Below, piece by piece: positions 23,451-34,913 of a stretch of 64,000 nucleotides of DNA. A program made the position numbers and the translations under genes. Each line of letters opens with the position of its first letter. Positions within the stretch are counted from its first letter, which is position 1. The stretch is from Solanum dulcamara (lineage: Eukaryota > Streptophyta > Magnoliopsida > Solanales > Solanaceae). The DNA lies in the NCBI RefSeq assembly GCF_947179165.1, contig NC_077240.1, forward strand, positions 1,495,501 through 1,559,500. The letters are read 5' to 3'. The notes beneath the pieces are model-generated. The model was not told the origin of the DNA, searched no databases, and saw only the letters and a program-made list of their open reading frames with translations.

Positions 23451-24809
23451 AATCAAGATGCAGCATTAAATTAGTCACACATTGCATTAGAGCTGTATAT
23501 TTTTCAATGCTGACAGAATTGGAAAGGCAAAGTATACAATCAATTCTTTCTTCTTTTTTTTCTACAATTTTTCATTGTCTTCGGAAAAATATTTTAGTTG
23601 TTTATAATAACAACTCAATATACGTATACAGTCGAAATTTTGAGGGTAACAAGTTTTTCTTTTGATCTGAATATATATATATTAGATATTTTAACATGTT
23701 AATTGTCATAACTTTTAGTATTTTACATATTTTTCAAAAGATAAAAATTATTTGAAAACACTTTACGTCTTTATGTCCGAGATCAAAATTAAAGTTTACA
23801 AGTTTGAATTTCGAAATTTTAACTATTGTATAAATTGGACCAAATAGAGTAGTAGTAAATAGTACTTACACCCCTAGCCCCCTACCCCTACCCCATCCCC
23901 ATTTCAAAATAAATGAATAATTTTTTTTATTATATTTCAAAATAAGTGATATTTTACATAATTCAGAAGACATTGATTATTTTTTGTCAAATTTACTCTT
24001 ATTTAAAATAAATGAAATTTTACAAAATCAAGAAACAATGAGAGAGCTATTTCTTCTTTTTTTCAAAGTACGTGTTTGATTAAGGATAAGTTAGTATAAT
24101 TGTGAGTAACGCTGGCTGATCTATTCATATAAAAAATGGTTTCAATCATTTGATTTTCTTATCGTCTGAATCTATATACCAATAACTCTGTTGCATGTAT
24201 TTTCAATTTCATTTTAATAGAGCATGTGGAAAAAACACTACTATATAAGTAATAATTACGTAAGATAAAATCCTACCTTTCTTGAAATCGTAACATTATT
24301 TTATTTTAGTTTTTACTTTTTTTATAGCAATTATCCTAATTCCCGCTATCGTCAACCTCATATGTACATCAATGTACCTCCAATTCACAAGTTCAAATTA
24401 TTTCAATCCTATTTTTCTCGTCTTGTTTTCCACAGATTTCACTTACACTTTGCCCCATATAACTTTATTTCTAAATAATTAGACAACGGAGTCAAAATTT
24501 GAAGCTTATGGGTTCTTAATTCTAATTTTTTTCAAGTTATTGAGTTCTAAATTAATAATTTATACATATTCAACAAATTTTTAAAATAAATATAAGATTT
24601 GAACCAAAATTATTGAGTTCAACCGAACGCACAGCCCCGCGCTATTTATAATCCTATCTCTACTATTATACCCGCACATTCCATATGAGCATCTTCAAAA
24701 ACGCGGACAAAGTGTTAACAGATTTATGAGCCATGGTCAATCTGCAGACACACACAATAATGTCTTCTGATAAAATCATAAATGTGCCTAATATTTCCTT
24801 TTCCTTTTG
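23451..24809. other. Intergenic, AT-rich
   Basis: No gene recognised. The 3' region of the SAUR continues in-frame-like for a while (23447-23665 is open) but has no protein similarity. A C-rich patch ('cccctagccccctacccc') lies at about 23871. Confidence 0.6.
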
Positions 24810-25050
24810 GCAACTTCTTCTTAGAAACTCGATGCCGAATAATTAATGTGTTTTTATAAATTTAAAATTCAATATACGCGGAGAATTATATTACATACAA
24901 AAAGAATATACAGACAGGCAGTGGTTTTGGTCAATTTAAGCAATTTATTTTATTAATTGTTAGTCGTTACTTAATAAATTAAATCATTTGGTGGTTCGTT
25001 CAAACTTACGAAATTTGTGTTTGTTCACATTTACGAATTCTTTTTTTCGT
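24810..25050 (+). repeat. Distal SAUR-unit block, copy 4
   Basis: Carries 'ggcaacttcttcttagaaac', 'aatatacgcggagaattata' and 'ggtcaatttaagcaattt'. It lies 1.1 kb upstream of the SAUR at 25901. Confidence 0.75.
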
Positions 25051-25705
25051 CCTTTTCATTTCCTTAAAAAGAATACAGTCTTTTTTTGCTGCCGTAACTA
25101 ACACAAAGTTGCGACAATATTAGCAAAAGTGGAAATAATTGGTTAATATTAGCATTACCAAATCACATGAAAGTGGGCAGTTATTTCCACGTAAGAAAAG
25201 CTTGTAAGCCAATGAATTTAGACGTCGGAAATTGCACCAAATATTATTTTTAGATAATGACTTCACAAATTATATGTACTTCTAAGGACACTTAATTCAC
25301 CAACGACAAGATCACAAGAAGGCAGCATGGCCAAAGTGGTCATGTTGTGACACAATTTTTATTTTTATTTTCATGTTCATATTTGGCAACAATGGGTGAA
25401 TATATAGTGGTATATATATAACCAGCTTATGGCCATTCGTCATCACCAAAATTCAGGAATAGATAAACGAGTGGATGGCAGAGTAGAACAAACCCTCCAA
25501 GTAATTGTATTATTCATGCTCCGAAATGACCATTCTTCTCCGCCACAAAGTTGCCAACTTTTTAGTTCAAAGTCCTAATTATTTAGTTTGGCTAAAACTT
25601 AGAGGTGGCAAAATGTAATCCGCTCAATCCATCTAAGTTTATACGGATTGAGTAATGACCTGTTTATCTCAACAGAAATAACTTATCAAACTAATGCGTC
25701 ATAAG

Positions 25706-25786
25706 CCATGTGAAGTAGGGCCTTTGTCACATGGGACCAATTGACCTGCCGTGGCACGCAACATATTGCAAGCAGACACTATAAAT
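25706..25786 (+). promoter_or_regulatory. Promoter of SAUR 25901
   Basis: Perfect palindromic box at 25706-25734 (CCATGTGA, 13-bp spacer with GGGCC, TCACATGG), 46 bp upstream of a TATA box (tataaat, 25780-25786). The ATG follows 115 bp after the TATA. Confidence 0.75.
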
Positions 25787-25900
25787 ATAGCCTTTTCCCA
25801 GTGGAAACTTCAGAATAAGAACCATTTGCAATTCATCAAACATCTTCTGTGCATTATTCTAACAAACACCAGAACTTCCTTTCAAAATCGAGATCTAGTG

Positions 25901-26203
25901 ATGGGTATTATTCGTTTACCATCAATTATTTCCAGTGTGAACCAATTTCACAAACTACACTCTGTATTAACTCGGAATCAAATATCAGATGTACCAAAAG
26001 GACATTGTGCAGTTTACGTAGGAGAAATAGAGAAGAAGCGATATGTAGTTCCAATTGAATACCTGAATCACAGTTCGTTCCAGGAATTGCTTCAGAAAGC
26101 AGAGGAAGAATTTGGGTTTCAACATTCAATGGGCGGTCTCACAATACCCTGCAACGAGGACGCATTTTTCCATGTCACTTCTCGATTGAACAATTCCTCA
26201 TGA
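25901..26203 (+). CDS. SAUR: SAUR protein, array 1
   Basis: SAUR protein of 100 aa, single exon. A longer open frame reaches back to a GTG at 25751, but it runs through the TATA box and leader, so the ATG at 25901 ([16 protein letters not shown]) is chosen; it matches the start of the 23148 paralogue. The core has two substitutions at positions otherwise constant in the window: GHCAVYV for GHFAVYV, and QHSMGG for QHPMGG. Both could weaken the fold or partner binding, though the frame is intact and the promoter has the best palindromic box of the array. C terminus: [10 protein letters not shown]. Confidence 0.93.
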   Translation: MGIIRLPSIISSVNQFHKLHSVLTRNQISDVPKGHCAVYVGEIEKKRYVVPIEYLNHSSFQELLQKAEEEFGFQHSMGGLTIPCNEDAFFHVTSRLNNSS

Positions 26204-27409
26204 TATTATGAAGAAGCATTAATAGAGAGATTATAGATTAGAGCTTAATTAGTGTTTTGCCCTTTCATTCTTTTTTTCCCCGAGAGGGGGTAACTGTATG
26301 TACAAAGCCTTGCCAATGGCTCACATTGTTTTTTAGACAACCGCAAAACAAAGCATTACAATCAAATTGAATTCCACTACTCTCAAATTATTTGTCATTT
26401 CAATAAATAATTATCTCAAATTATTTATTATCTTAATACTTCAAGATAAAAATAACTTTTTTTTTATGAAACTTCATCCTCAATGATAAATTACCTCAAT
26501 GTCATATCCCGAAGAGATATTATATTGTATGACATAATAATAATAAAATAATTAAAAATCTCTTGTAATTACTATTTTTTTAAGGAATATATTTTAAAAA
26601 CACACAAAAAAAATTGAGACTAAAAAGGTACTTTCAAAAGGGCTGTCATCTGGTTAAGATAATCATTAAGGTGAATTAGGTAAGTAATCATTAACGAGTA
26701 TGACTTTCAATAAAGACTAAAAAAACATACTATAATTTTGTTCGACAAATAATTATGACAAGTTAAATGACCATTCAAACAATCAACTTACTACCTTTCT
26801 TAAATCATTTAAGTATTAATGTATTATATTACTCCTCTGTTATATATTAGAGAATTTCAAAAATCAAAAGATACCTTTTAATCGCAGCTTTTATAATTAA
26901 TTATTTATACTTTATTATGTCATTTTATCTAAAATATATATAAATTAAATAGTAAAAAGCTATATTTAAATTCATATATAAATTAATTATTTTGACCCTC
27001 AAACTTTTAATCAAATCAAATAAAATAGAACATAAGCAGTTGATGATCTTACATTGCCACGGTTAACACATACAAAAAGAGGGAAAACGAAAAAAATTTA
27101 AAGAGCATTTTGATATTTTATCATCTTTAGTTTAAGATTAAAAGACACAATTTTTTTAAAACTTTATTTTGAGTTAAGTTAAAATAAACAAATTGAAATG
27201 GAAAAATAATACAATGAAAGTGGTAATTAATTTACCATATTTTATGAGTTAGTCAATTGGTGACATGAATCTTTGACGGAATTATTTAGGGGCAGGCAAG
27301 AGTTGTTGCATGTTCTTTTTCTTTATGTGCAATGAATAATTAGAGTAAAATGTATATATTATGTTCTGACAATATTTTATGAATCTATCCACGTTAACAA
27401 ATTATTAGT
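26204..27409. other. Intergenic, AT-rich
   Basis: No gene seen. It contains low-complexity AT sequence and short imperfect repeats around 26375-26435 ('ctcaaattatttgtcatt' and 'ctcaaattatttattatc'). Confidence 0.6.
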
Positions 27410-27419
27410 TTAAATGTAC

Positions 27420-28307
27420 GGGAAAAGAGTTAAATATACTCCTGTATTATTGAAAATAGTTTAAATATACCTTTTGTTATATTTTCGGGCTAAATATACC
27501 TTCCTGTTATACTTTTAGTTCAAATATACTCTTCTATTATATTTTGGTACAAATTCCCCCTTAATTTTAACAGAATAACACTTGAAAAGCTCAAAATTAA
27601 ATAATTCATTCTCAATTTTAAACATCTTATTTTTTTAGGAATAAAGAAATTTCCAATTACTAATTTGAATGATTTTTTGGTTAGAAATTCGTGGGAGATC
27701 TCCTTTTGCTAATCAAGGATGAGTTTGGTTTAAGACTTCGCGTGCTATTTGGTTACATGTATCACTGTTGGTTTCAATGTTATTATTATTGGTTTAGTTT
27801 TCCCTTGAAATGTCTTATTTTCTCTAAGTTAGTATGTTTTGGTTGGATATTTGGCTACTTCTTTGGAAATGGCAGAATGCATCCATGCCTTAGAATTATT
27901 CATTAGTGCTACATTTAATCATATGATGGATTTGTCACTTTGCTTTAAATAGGGATTGTTGATATTTTCATAGTTGTCCTTGTATGTTTGCATTAGATAT
28001 TATGAGATTCATTATGATCTTTTCCTAATTGATTCATTTCTAAGGAAAAAAAAATTAAATTATTACTTGAAAATTTTATTTATTTCTTAATTTTTTTTTA
28101 GATATTTTAAATTGGAACAAGTTATTTAAATTTTGAGCTTTTCAAGTGTTATTCAATTAAAATTAAGGGTGAATTTGTACTAAAGTATAATAGAGGGATA
28201 TATTTGTACCGAAAGTATAACAAGAGGATATATTTACCCCGAAAATATAATGAGGAGTATATTTAATCTATTTCCAATATTACATAAGTATATTTGACCC
28301 TTTTCCA
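27420..28307. mobile_element. Non-autonomous Mutator-like element with ~255-bp TIRs
   Basis: An 888-bp element with long terminal inverted repeats: 27420 to about 27678 and about 28045 to 28307. The outer tips read GGGAAAAGAGTTAAATATAC and, inverted, TGGAAAAGGGTCAAATATAC. Both sides are flanked by the 10-base string TTAAATGTAC (27410-27419 and 28308-28317), consistent with the 9-10 bp target duplication of Mutator-like elements. The ~365-bp interior is unique here. A 71-codon frame in it (27691-27906) has no recognisable domain. No transposase is present, so mobility would depend on one supplied elsewhere. Confidence 0.8.
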
Positions 28308-28500
28308 TTAAATGTACAGTTGGTGCAAGTTGAATTTGTCCGCATTAACAAATTAATTCAATTCAGTTTCACTTAAATGAACTGAATATGGAGTATTAAT
28401 TCCGTTAAATGTACAGTTGGTGCAAGTTGAATTTGTCCACATTAACAAATTAATTCAATTCAGTTTCACTTATATGAACTGAATATGGAGTATTAATTCT
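28308..28500 (+). repeat. Tandem duplication, two ~97-bp units
   Basis: Two nearly identical units begin with 'ttaaatgtacagttggtgca' at 28308 and 28405 and end with 'ggagtattaattc'. The unit start coincides with the right target duplication of the adjoining MULE. Confidence 0.9.
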
Positions 28501-28744
28501 ACCAATTAGTACTCCAAGTCAACTCTGATTTTGTTAAAAAAAATAATAATTAATTTTGGAGATCTGTGCCACAGATTCTCTAAGATTTTGATAAGTATTC
28601 CTCCAGTTTTGTTTTAATTAGAAATAGAAAAATGTACTGTATCAATGTCTACATATATAGTATGACTGTTAAGAATATTTATGCATTAATTCCTCTTTCA
28701 ATTATAAATATTGTGCTTTGACCTTTTCATTATACATTTCCTTT

Positions 28745-28960
28745 GGGCGACTTCTTCGTAGAAACTTAATGCTGAATAAATATTATATACTATAAGCTAT
28801 GCGAGGATTAATGCAGAAAAACAAATATATAAATACAGGTAATAGTTGGATCTGGTCCATTAATCAGTTCATGAATATTTAATGAAATGATCATTATATT
28901 GGGTTGTTTAGTCTAATTTCTAAGTACAGAATTCATGTCTGTTCACATATAGGAACGGAA
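28745..28960 (+). repeat. Distal SAUR-unit block, copy 5
   Basis: Carries 'ggcgacttcttcgtagaaac', 'tatgcgaggattaatgca' and 'attgggttgtttagtctaa'. It is the most diverged copy and lies 1.5 kb upstream of the SAUR at 30252. Confidence 0.65.
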
Positions 28961-29244
28961 TCCTATTGACTCCTTTAATATTATTTGTTATTCAAGTAAA
29001 TTATGTATATTTTTCATTAGGTAGCGGGAATTCAATGGTAACTCATGATTCTATTATTCAAATTTGTCGTCGCTAGTATACTTAACCTTATTTATTTGTG
29101 TTTAATGTTTAGTAGAGGTTTGAATCTGAATGGTTTAGGCATTAGGCCACATAATATATTTATTTTTCTATTTTTTGATGCGTCTGAATGACTTAGATCT
29201 AGACAGAGATAGTTACGCCTATGATACCATTGGGAGTTGCAAGT

Positions 29245-29246
<2 letters not shown>

Positions 29247-29317
<71 letters not shown>
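29247..29317 (+). repeat. (AT)n microsatellite, ~71 bp
   Basis: An uninterrupted AT dinucleotide run of about 35 units, likely highly polymorphic. Confidence 0.95.
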
Positions 29318-29320
<3 letters not shown>

Positions 29321-29765
29321 GTTTTCGATTTATATTGTGATATAATTAGAGGAGCTAAGGCAACATCAATATTTTAGGAGCCAAGATGTTGTTGTTTTCT
29401 ATTTGGTCTATGTTTTGGCATAAACATTAACTTAACATTTCCAAAGTTGAAACAGTTGGGAGTGATACTACTGTTAATTGTTATCATGATCAGATTAGGA
29501 GGACCATCGAAATTTCCCAATTTTTTTTCATTTGATGCTGGGTAACTCTATTGAATTTCTCGATTGATTCAATTATGAGACACGCAAGACCCATAAGATA
29601 TTTTTCATTCCGCGACTCAAATCCAAAAATAAATGTCCCATTAAAGTTAACTTAAGGCCACCAATCTTATTGAGCGGCCCTTCTATTAAAGAATATATTT
29701 CAAAATGTCAAGAAGGCAGTACATATATAATCATTTTTTAATTTTTTTAAAACAAAAAAAAATGT

Positions 29766-29837
29766 AGGGCCCAACCGGGTTCGAACCGGTGACCTCTTGA
29801 TCTGCAGTCAAATGCTCTACCACTGAGCTATGGACCC
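29766..29837 (-). tRNA. tRNA-Cys (GCA)
   Basis: A 72-nt cloverleaf on the minus strand. The acceptor stem GGGTCCA pairs with TGGGCCC, leaving discriminator U73, typical of tRNA-Cys. The D arm contains AGCTCAGTGGTAGAGC. The anticodon stem TTTGA pairs with TCAAG around the loop CTGCAGA, so the anticodon is GCA (29803-29805). The T arm is CCGGTTCGAACCCGG. An oligo-T terminator follows immediately (the A run at about 29752-29761 on plus). There is no intron. It sits between the distal block and the promoter of the SAUR at 30252, on the opposite strand. Confidence 0.97.
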
Positions 29838-30059
29838 CTACTGTTGATTAACTTAAGGAAGTACACTAATTAATCTAATACTTTCAGGTTCAGAGTAGTT
29901 AGTAATGTGAACTTCTCCAGAGTTTCTGCGTAGAAAGATCTGAAATTCACATGCATCTGTTTCTATTTCCAAGGCATCACACACTTTACAATTAAGCCAC
30001 TTCAGGCTGATTGATATAGCAAGTATTTTTTCTGAATTGAACTTATAATATTAGCAGAG

Positions 30060-30140
30060 CCATGTGAGATAGGGACCCATAGTCCACAACAACAGCTGAT
30101 TTTCGGTGGCAAAACTTGTAACACTGCTAATATAAATACA
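30060..30140 (+). promoter_or_regulatory. Promoter of SAUR 30252
   Basis: CCATGTGA at 30060-30067 with a GGGACCC spacer and a degenerate right arm, then a TATA box (tataaata) at 30131. The ATG is about 115 bp beyond the TATA. Confidence 0.6.
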
Positions 30141-30251
30141 AACCTTTCCAATACTGCAAACTTCACAACAAGTTCCACTTCAAATACAAAAACTTAATTC
30201 ACTCTCCAATCAAAACCACCAAAGTTAATCGACTTTCAAAATCAACAAAAC

Positions 30252-30551
30252 ATGGGTATTCGTTTGCCATCAATTATTTCCAGTGTGAAGCAATTTCACA
30301 AATTGCAGTCTGTGGTTACTCGGAATCAAATATCCGATGTACCAAAAGGACATTTTGCAGTTTACGTAGGAGAAACAGAGATGAAACGATATGTGGTTCC
30401 TATTTCATACTTAAATCACACTTCCTTCCAGGAATTGCTTCAGAAATCAGAGGAAGAATTCGGGTTTCAACATCCAATGGGCGGTCTCACGATACCCTGC
30501 AACGAAGATGCGTTTTTTCATGTCACTTCTCGATTAAACACTTGTTTATGA
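30252..30551 (+). CDS. SAUR: SAUR protein, array 1
   Basis: SAUR protein of 99 aa, single exon, starting [15 protein letters not shown] at the first ATG of the frame. The core is canonical: [13 protein letters not shown] (about 29-41), [18 protein letters not shown], and [11 protein letters not shown] followed by [16 protein letters not shown]. In the VGE-linked charged patch it reads ETEMKR where relatives have ETEKKR. Its coding start and its last ten codons match the two surviving ends of the deleted copy at 19821, making it the best reference for that loss. The 3' region has a 6-bp hairpin, CTCTTG-CCACA-CAAGAG (30637-30653). It is the last gene of array 1, followed by a T20G16 tract and the gypsy-like solo LTR. 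Confidence 0.95.
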   Translation: MGIRLPSIISSVKQFHKLQSVVTRNQISDVPKGHFAVYVGETEMKRYVVPISYLNHTSFQELLQKSEEEFGFQHPMGGLTIPCNEDAFFHVTSRLNTCL

Positions 30552-30812
30552 TATGAAGCAGCAGCATTATATATTCTACAGACTAGATTAGCTAGAGCTT
30601 ACAAAATTTTTAATTTTCTCGTTGATTTTTTTTTTCCTCTTGCCACACAAGAGATGTAAACTTAATTATATATAGACAAAGCGCCTTGCAATCAATTTTT
30701 TACTGGGTTTGTCTTGGAAATTAAAATAGACATATAAAGCTCTTTTAAATTTTTGGTGCATAATCATCTGATTATGTTAATGCTAGCTGGAACTCGAGTA
30801 ATTGGCAGCCCA

Positions 30813-30848
30813 TTTTTTTTTTTTTTTTTTTTGGGGGGGGGGGGGGGG
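30813..30848 (+). repeat. T20G16 homopolymer junction
   Basis: Twenty T followed directly by sixteen G. Such a junction is rare and prone to length error in sequencing. Confidence 0.9.
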
Positions 30849-31125
30849 TGTTTCAATTTGCTGTTTCCTAGATCTGTGATATTTGATTAGTGTACTCTCC
30901 GTATTGTTTAAGTAATTAGAATAATAATTCATATATACGCGGGTTGAATATGCAAAATATTTATGTAGGTACATGTATTAGTTTGGGGATGCTTAGGTTA
31001 GCTGGCAATCAACTTTTTTATGTTGGTAAGCTTATAGCGATCGCTGATAATATAAATTCAGACTTAAGCTAATTTTGATGGAGCCTAAAATCCAAACAAT
31101 TATATACTAAGGAAAAGTATTAAAC

Positions 31126-33389
31126 TGTAACACCCTAATTTTTTTCCGCCAAGACTTGAACCATTCTTCATGTGCGTGTTGGATCGAAGTCGAAGACTTC
31201 AAATTGTATATATGAGTTAGGATCAATTCCTAAGTATTTGAAGTGTATTAAATGTGTTTTAGGGTCATAAGGGATCCCTAACACCAAGCCGAGTCCAAAA
31301 AATTTCTATCGGCTAAGTTTTTTGATGAATCCGTATAAGGGTCAACTTCAAACAATCATATCTCCTAAAATATATCGAATTGGGGGCCCATGACCTATCA
31401 AATTAAAGGTATTTGAGTCTTCTTTCCAAAGCCACAAAATTTGTCTCATTTGAAGTTTAGAGTAAAAAGTTATGACCATTTTACTGGATACGCTCTATCC
31501 TGGCAGAAGTCCGCGATGGATCCGCAATGCGGAGAGGACACGGACTCCACTGCCTAAGACGAACGACGCCCCCTTTATTTTTTTAAGGGTATTTTTGTTC
31601 TATAACCCTTTGGGGAGTTATTCTAATGTACCTAAACTTGTAGAAATCAATTTTCCTCATTAAAAATCCTCTCATTCACTTCTAAACATCAACGCTCAAG
31701 AATTTTCAAGAAAGCATCAAGTTAGGGTTCTTTTTCAAGATTCTTCAACAAGGTAGTTCCTTCATAGATTTCAAGCTTTCCAAACCAAACTTCTTCATCT
31801 ATTCATGAATCGCTAAGAGAAATCTTAAATCCTAACCATAGGGTTTTCAAGAAAACAAATCCAAGAATTTCAAGAAAGGGTCTCTTGATTGTTCTTCTTC
31901 AAGTTAAGATTTTTCATCAAGATTTATGGAGCTTTTAAGGTATGTAAGGCTAACCTAAAATATGAATTGAGTTCTTCCATATGCCCCATAGATCAGATGT
32001 GTTGGATAGAAATTGTGAAAGACTCGAACCCTCCATGAACGCTTTCTTGAATTTTCCTAAAACCCTAGAATACCTTTACATACTATTAATTGATTGATGA
32101 TCTTCATGACTTGAATTCTTGAACAAATTACCTTTCACATGATATTTCATAAACTGTTGCCATATATATATTGATTGTAAATGATTATGTATATGTATTA
32201 ATTGGAATGAAAAGCACGAATTAGGATAACTAGGAATGTGAATGGCATAAAATAGGAACATAACTTATTATTTTCATACAAGTATATCTAACTACTCTTG
32301 AAGGATCTGATTGGGACTAATTGGATAGTATGATTTGTTGAAAGGTTTGATTGTGATAAAATTGATAAATTGATAGGGGTCCACATGAGACTTGTCGATA
32401 TGATTAGATTGAACTGATTGGATAGAGTTTTATGAGCATTGAGTCTTGGGAGGAGTATCGAGCACCGAATTGGATAAGATTAAGTAATAACTCGAACCCA
32501 ATAACTATATCGCCAAATGTAGGAGGGGATTTGACTGTTAAAGTCGGATGTTTCCCAAATTACTGTCCTAACATGATAGGACTTGATTGATTGTGGATCC
32601 ATGATTATTGATTCATTCCTACCCTGGTAAGGCATGAACGAGCGTGGCAATAACGTCGGCTTGTTGTACTATCACTGGCTCATAAGTGATAGTTGTCGGA
32701 TAAGAGAAACTTCCATATAAGTCTTGATAGTACTCTGAGTCAGATTAGAATAGATTGGATTGGGTTGTGTATGATTGGTCTTATCTAAATCATATTCTTG
32801 TTTAAACTTAGGACATCTTGATTTAGTTGTTCCTTCTTTTGAGTTAAGATTCTGAGTTGATTTGATCTTGCCCTGATGCATATTTTATCCTGCCATTTTA
32901 CATACTCGTACATTCCACGTACTGACTCCATTTGGCCTGCATTATTTCATGATGCAAAGACAGGTACTAGAGATCATCAACAAATGCACTGTTGAGGATC
33001 TATTCGCTTCCAGCTAGTTGGTGAGTCCTCCCTGTTTCCGGAGGATACCGTAGTTATCTTTTCAACTTTGAGTTTGTTTTCCTTTATTTTGATTTGTGGT
33101 GGCCATGAACTTGTCATTGACACCTCTTGAATTGTTGATAAAGGCTTCATAAACTAGAGTGTGGATGATGTTGATTTGTTCGTTTTGACTAGTTTCATTC
33201 TTACTAATTGTCAAATTGGATATGTGGTTGGCCTTTGGCCTTATTTATGAATAAAATCCTTGTGAGTTAAGTCTTCCGCTGATAGAATGCGATTGAATGA
33301 GAGTGTGATTGGATTAAGTGGTTCGCTTGAAGACCAGCAATGATTTTTGAGTGCCGACCACGTGTAGAATACCCTTCCGGAGTGTGACA
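31126..33389 (+). mobile_element. Solo LTR, probably Ty3-gypsy type
   Basis: A 2264-bp segment starting TGTAACACCC and ending GTGTGACA, flanked on both sides by the 5-bp direct repeat TAAAC (31121-31125 and 33390-33394). No gag-pol, primer-binding site or polypurine tract adjoins it, so this is a solo LTR left by LTR-LTR recombination. Long LTRs with TGTAACACCC ends are typical of plant gypsy elements; that class assignment is from the ends only. Short frames inside (31472-31663; 32076-32261 minus; 32672-32881 minus) are not convincing genes. Confidence 0.85.
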
Positions 33390-33394
33390 TAAAC

Positions 33395-34278
33395 AAGTTG
33401 GAATATTGTAGGGATATGAGTAGATTTAGGTCAATATTGTGATCTAGATTATAAATAGTACATATCTATTATTCAATGCGCATGAATTTGGTAAAAAAAA
33501 AGAAGAAGTTATTTCTAGCCTTTGGTAAAAAAACTTTTTTTCTAATTTGTTCTTTCTTTTTTGTGTATATAAATTTATTGAGTTCTTTTCTTCTTCTTCT
33601 TCTTCTTTTTTTTTTCTTTTAGTTGAAAACTCATATTTGTAAGATAGCAATAGAATATATTTTTTTAATCAATAACAATAAATCTAATCATAAATTAAAA
33701 GGAAAATTTTGAAAGCTCAAATGATTCGTATCTGAATTTTTACTTTGAAGGTGAGATTTTAATTCTCCACGTTGTAATTCTCTCTCCCATTTCCCAATTC
33801 AAAAAGTAAAAAAGATTTACAAAATAACAATAAATCCAATTGAAAGTTTGAATATTAAAACATACTATTAATAAATGTTGGCAGATTAAAGAGTTATATT
33901 TTATTATCTGAGTCTATCAGGACAAAATTATATAAATTTCTGACCGAGGATTAAACTACATGAATTTTGATCGATATCTTTTTAATTATATTAATATCAT
34001 AGAATTATATTTATAATATTCTCCGTATAATTTTTGAATATTTAAATTTTAACATATTTAATCAATTTTTTAAAAATAAAACATGACAAATATTTCAGGA
34101 GAGTAACAAGTATAAATAATTCAATGTAATAGGGAAAATATAAACATTACATACCACACCTACTTGACGTATTTTGTAAGCTCTCTCCAGTGTCGCTTCA
34201 CACAGGTGTGATATCTTTTTCTTTAATTCCTTTTTAGTGCAATTTGCGTATTCTAGAAATCTTGGGTCCTATCTACTC
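33395..34278. other. Intergenic, AT-rich
   Basis: No gene seen. It includes a TTC-rich microsatellite (about 33587-33618). Confidence 0.6.
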
Positions 34279-34913
34279 GGAATCAAATTTCGTTTACGTA
34301 TTCTTTCAATATTGGGAATCTTGGGTCTTATCTAACTGTTGGACTGTGATTGTGCACACCAGGTGTTTGAGAAAATTCCCTAGTGATTTTCTTCATCACG
34401 TTTTACGAATCGTTTTATGAGTTGTGATTTCATCCATTGGTGATTGATTTCCACAGCGATTTCTTGTTCAAAAACAAGAATTGAATTGTTCCGTGTCTGA
34501 TGTCATCAGGGTATTGTTACTTGGTACTAGTAGTATCTTAGCATTCAGTGTTTTAATGGTAAATACATTTGCATTATGATAATCTTCATATGCCCTACTC
34601 GAAAGCAGATTTCATTTACGTATTCCTTAAAGATTGGGAATCTTGGGTCTTATCTAACTGCTGGACTGTTATTGTTCTTGCAAAGTGTTCATAATGCACC
34701 CGAGGTGTTTGAGAAAATTCCCTTGTGATTTTCTTCATCACGTTTTACGACTCATTTTATGAGTTGCGATTTCATTGCAGTGATTAATTGCCACAGATTT
34801 CTTGTTTTTATGAATTGTTCCATATATGGTGTCATCAGGGTATTGTTACTTGGTACTAGTTGCATATTAGCATTCCTGTTTTAATGGTAACTACATTTGC
34901 ATTATGATAATCT
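34279..34913 (+). repeat. Tandem ~322-bp duplication upstream of U11/U12-65K
   Basis: Two copies (about 34279-34587 and 34601-34913) share 'attgggaatcttgggtctta', 'gtgtttgagaaaattccc', 'tgattttcttcatcacgtt' and 'tacatttgcattatgataat'. They lie 0.5-1.1 kb upstream of the ATG at 35384, in the promoter or 5' untranslated region. The start of transcription cannot be fixed from sequence. Confidence 0.85.

Noticed and set aside
25751..25900. N-terminal extension of the SAUR at 25901 to a 150-aa protein
   Set aside because: The extension starts at GTG and runs through the TATA box and leader; paralogues start at the equivalent of 25901.
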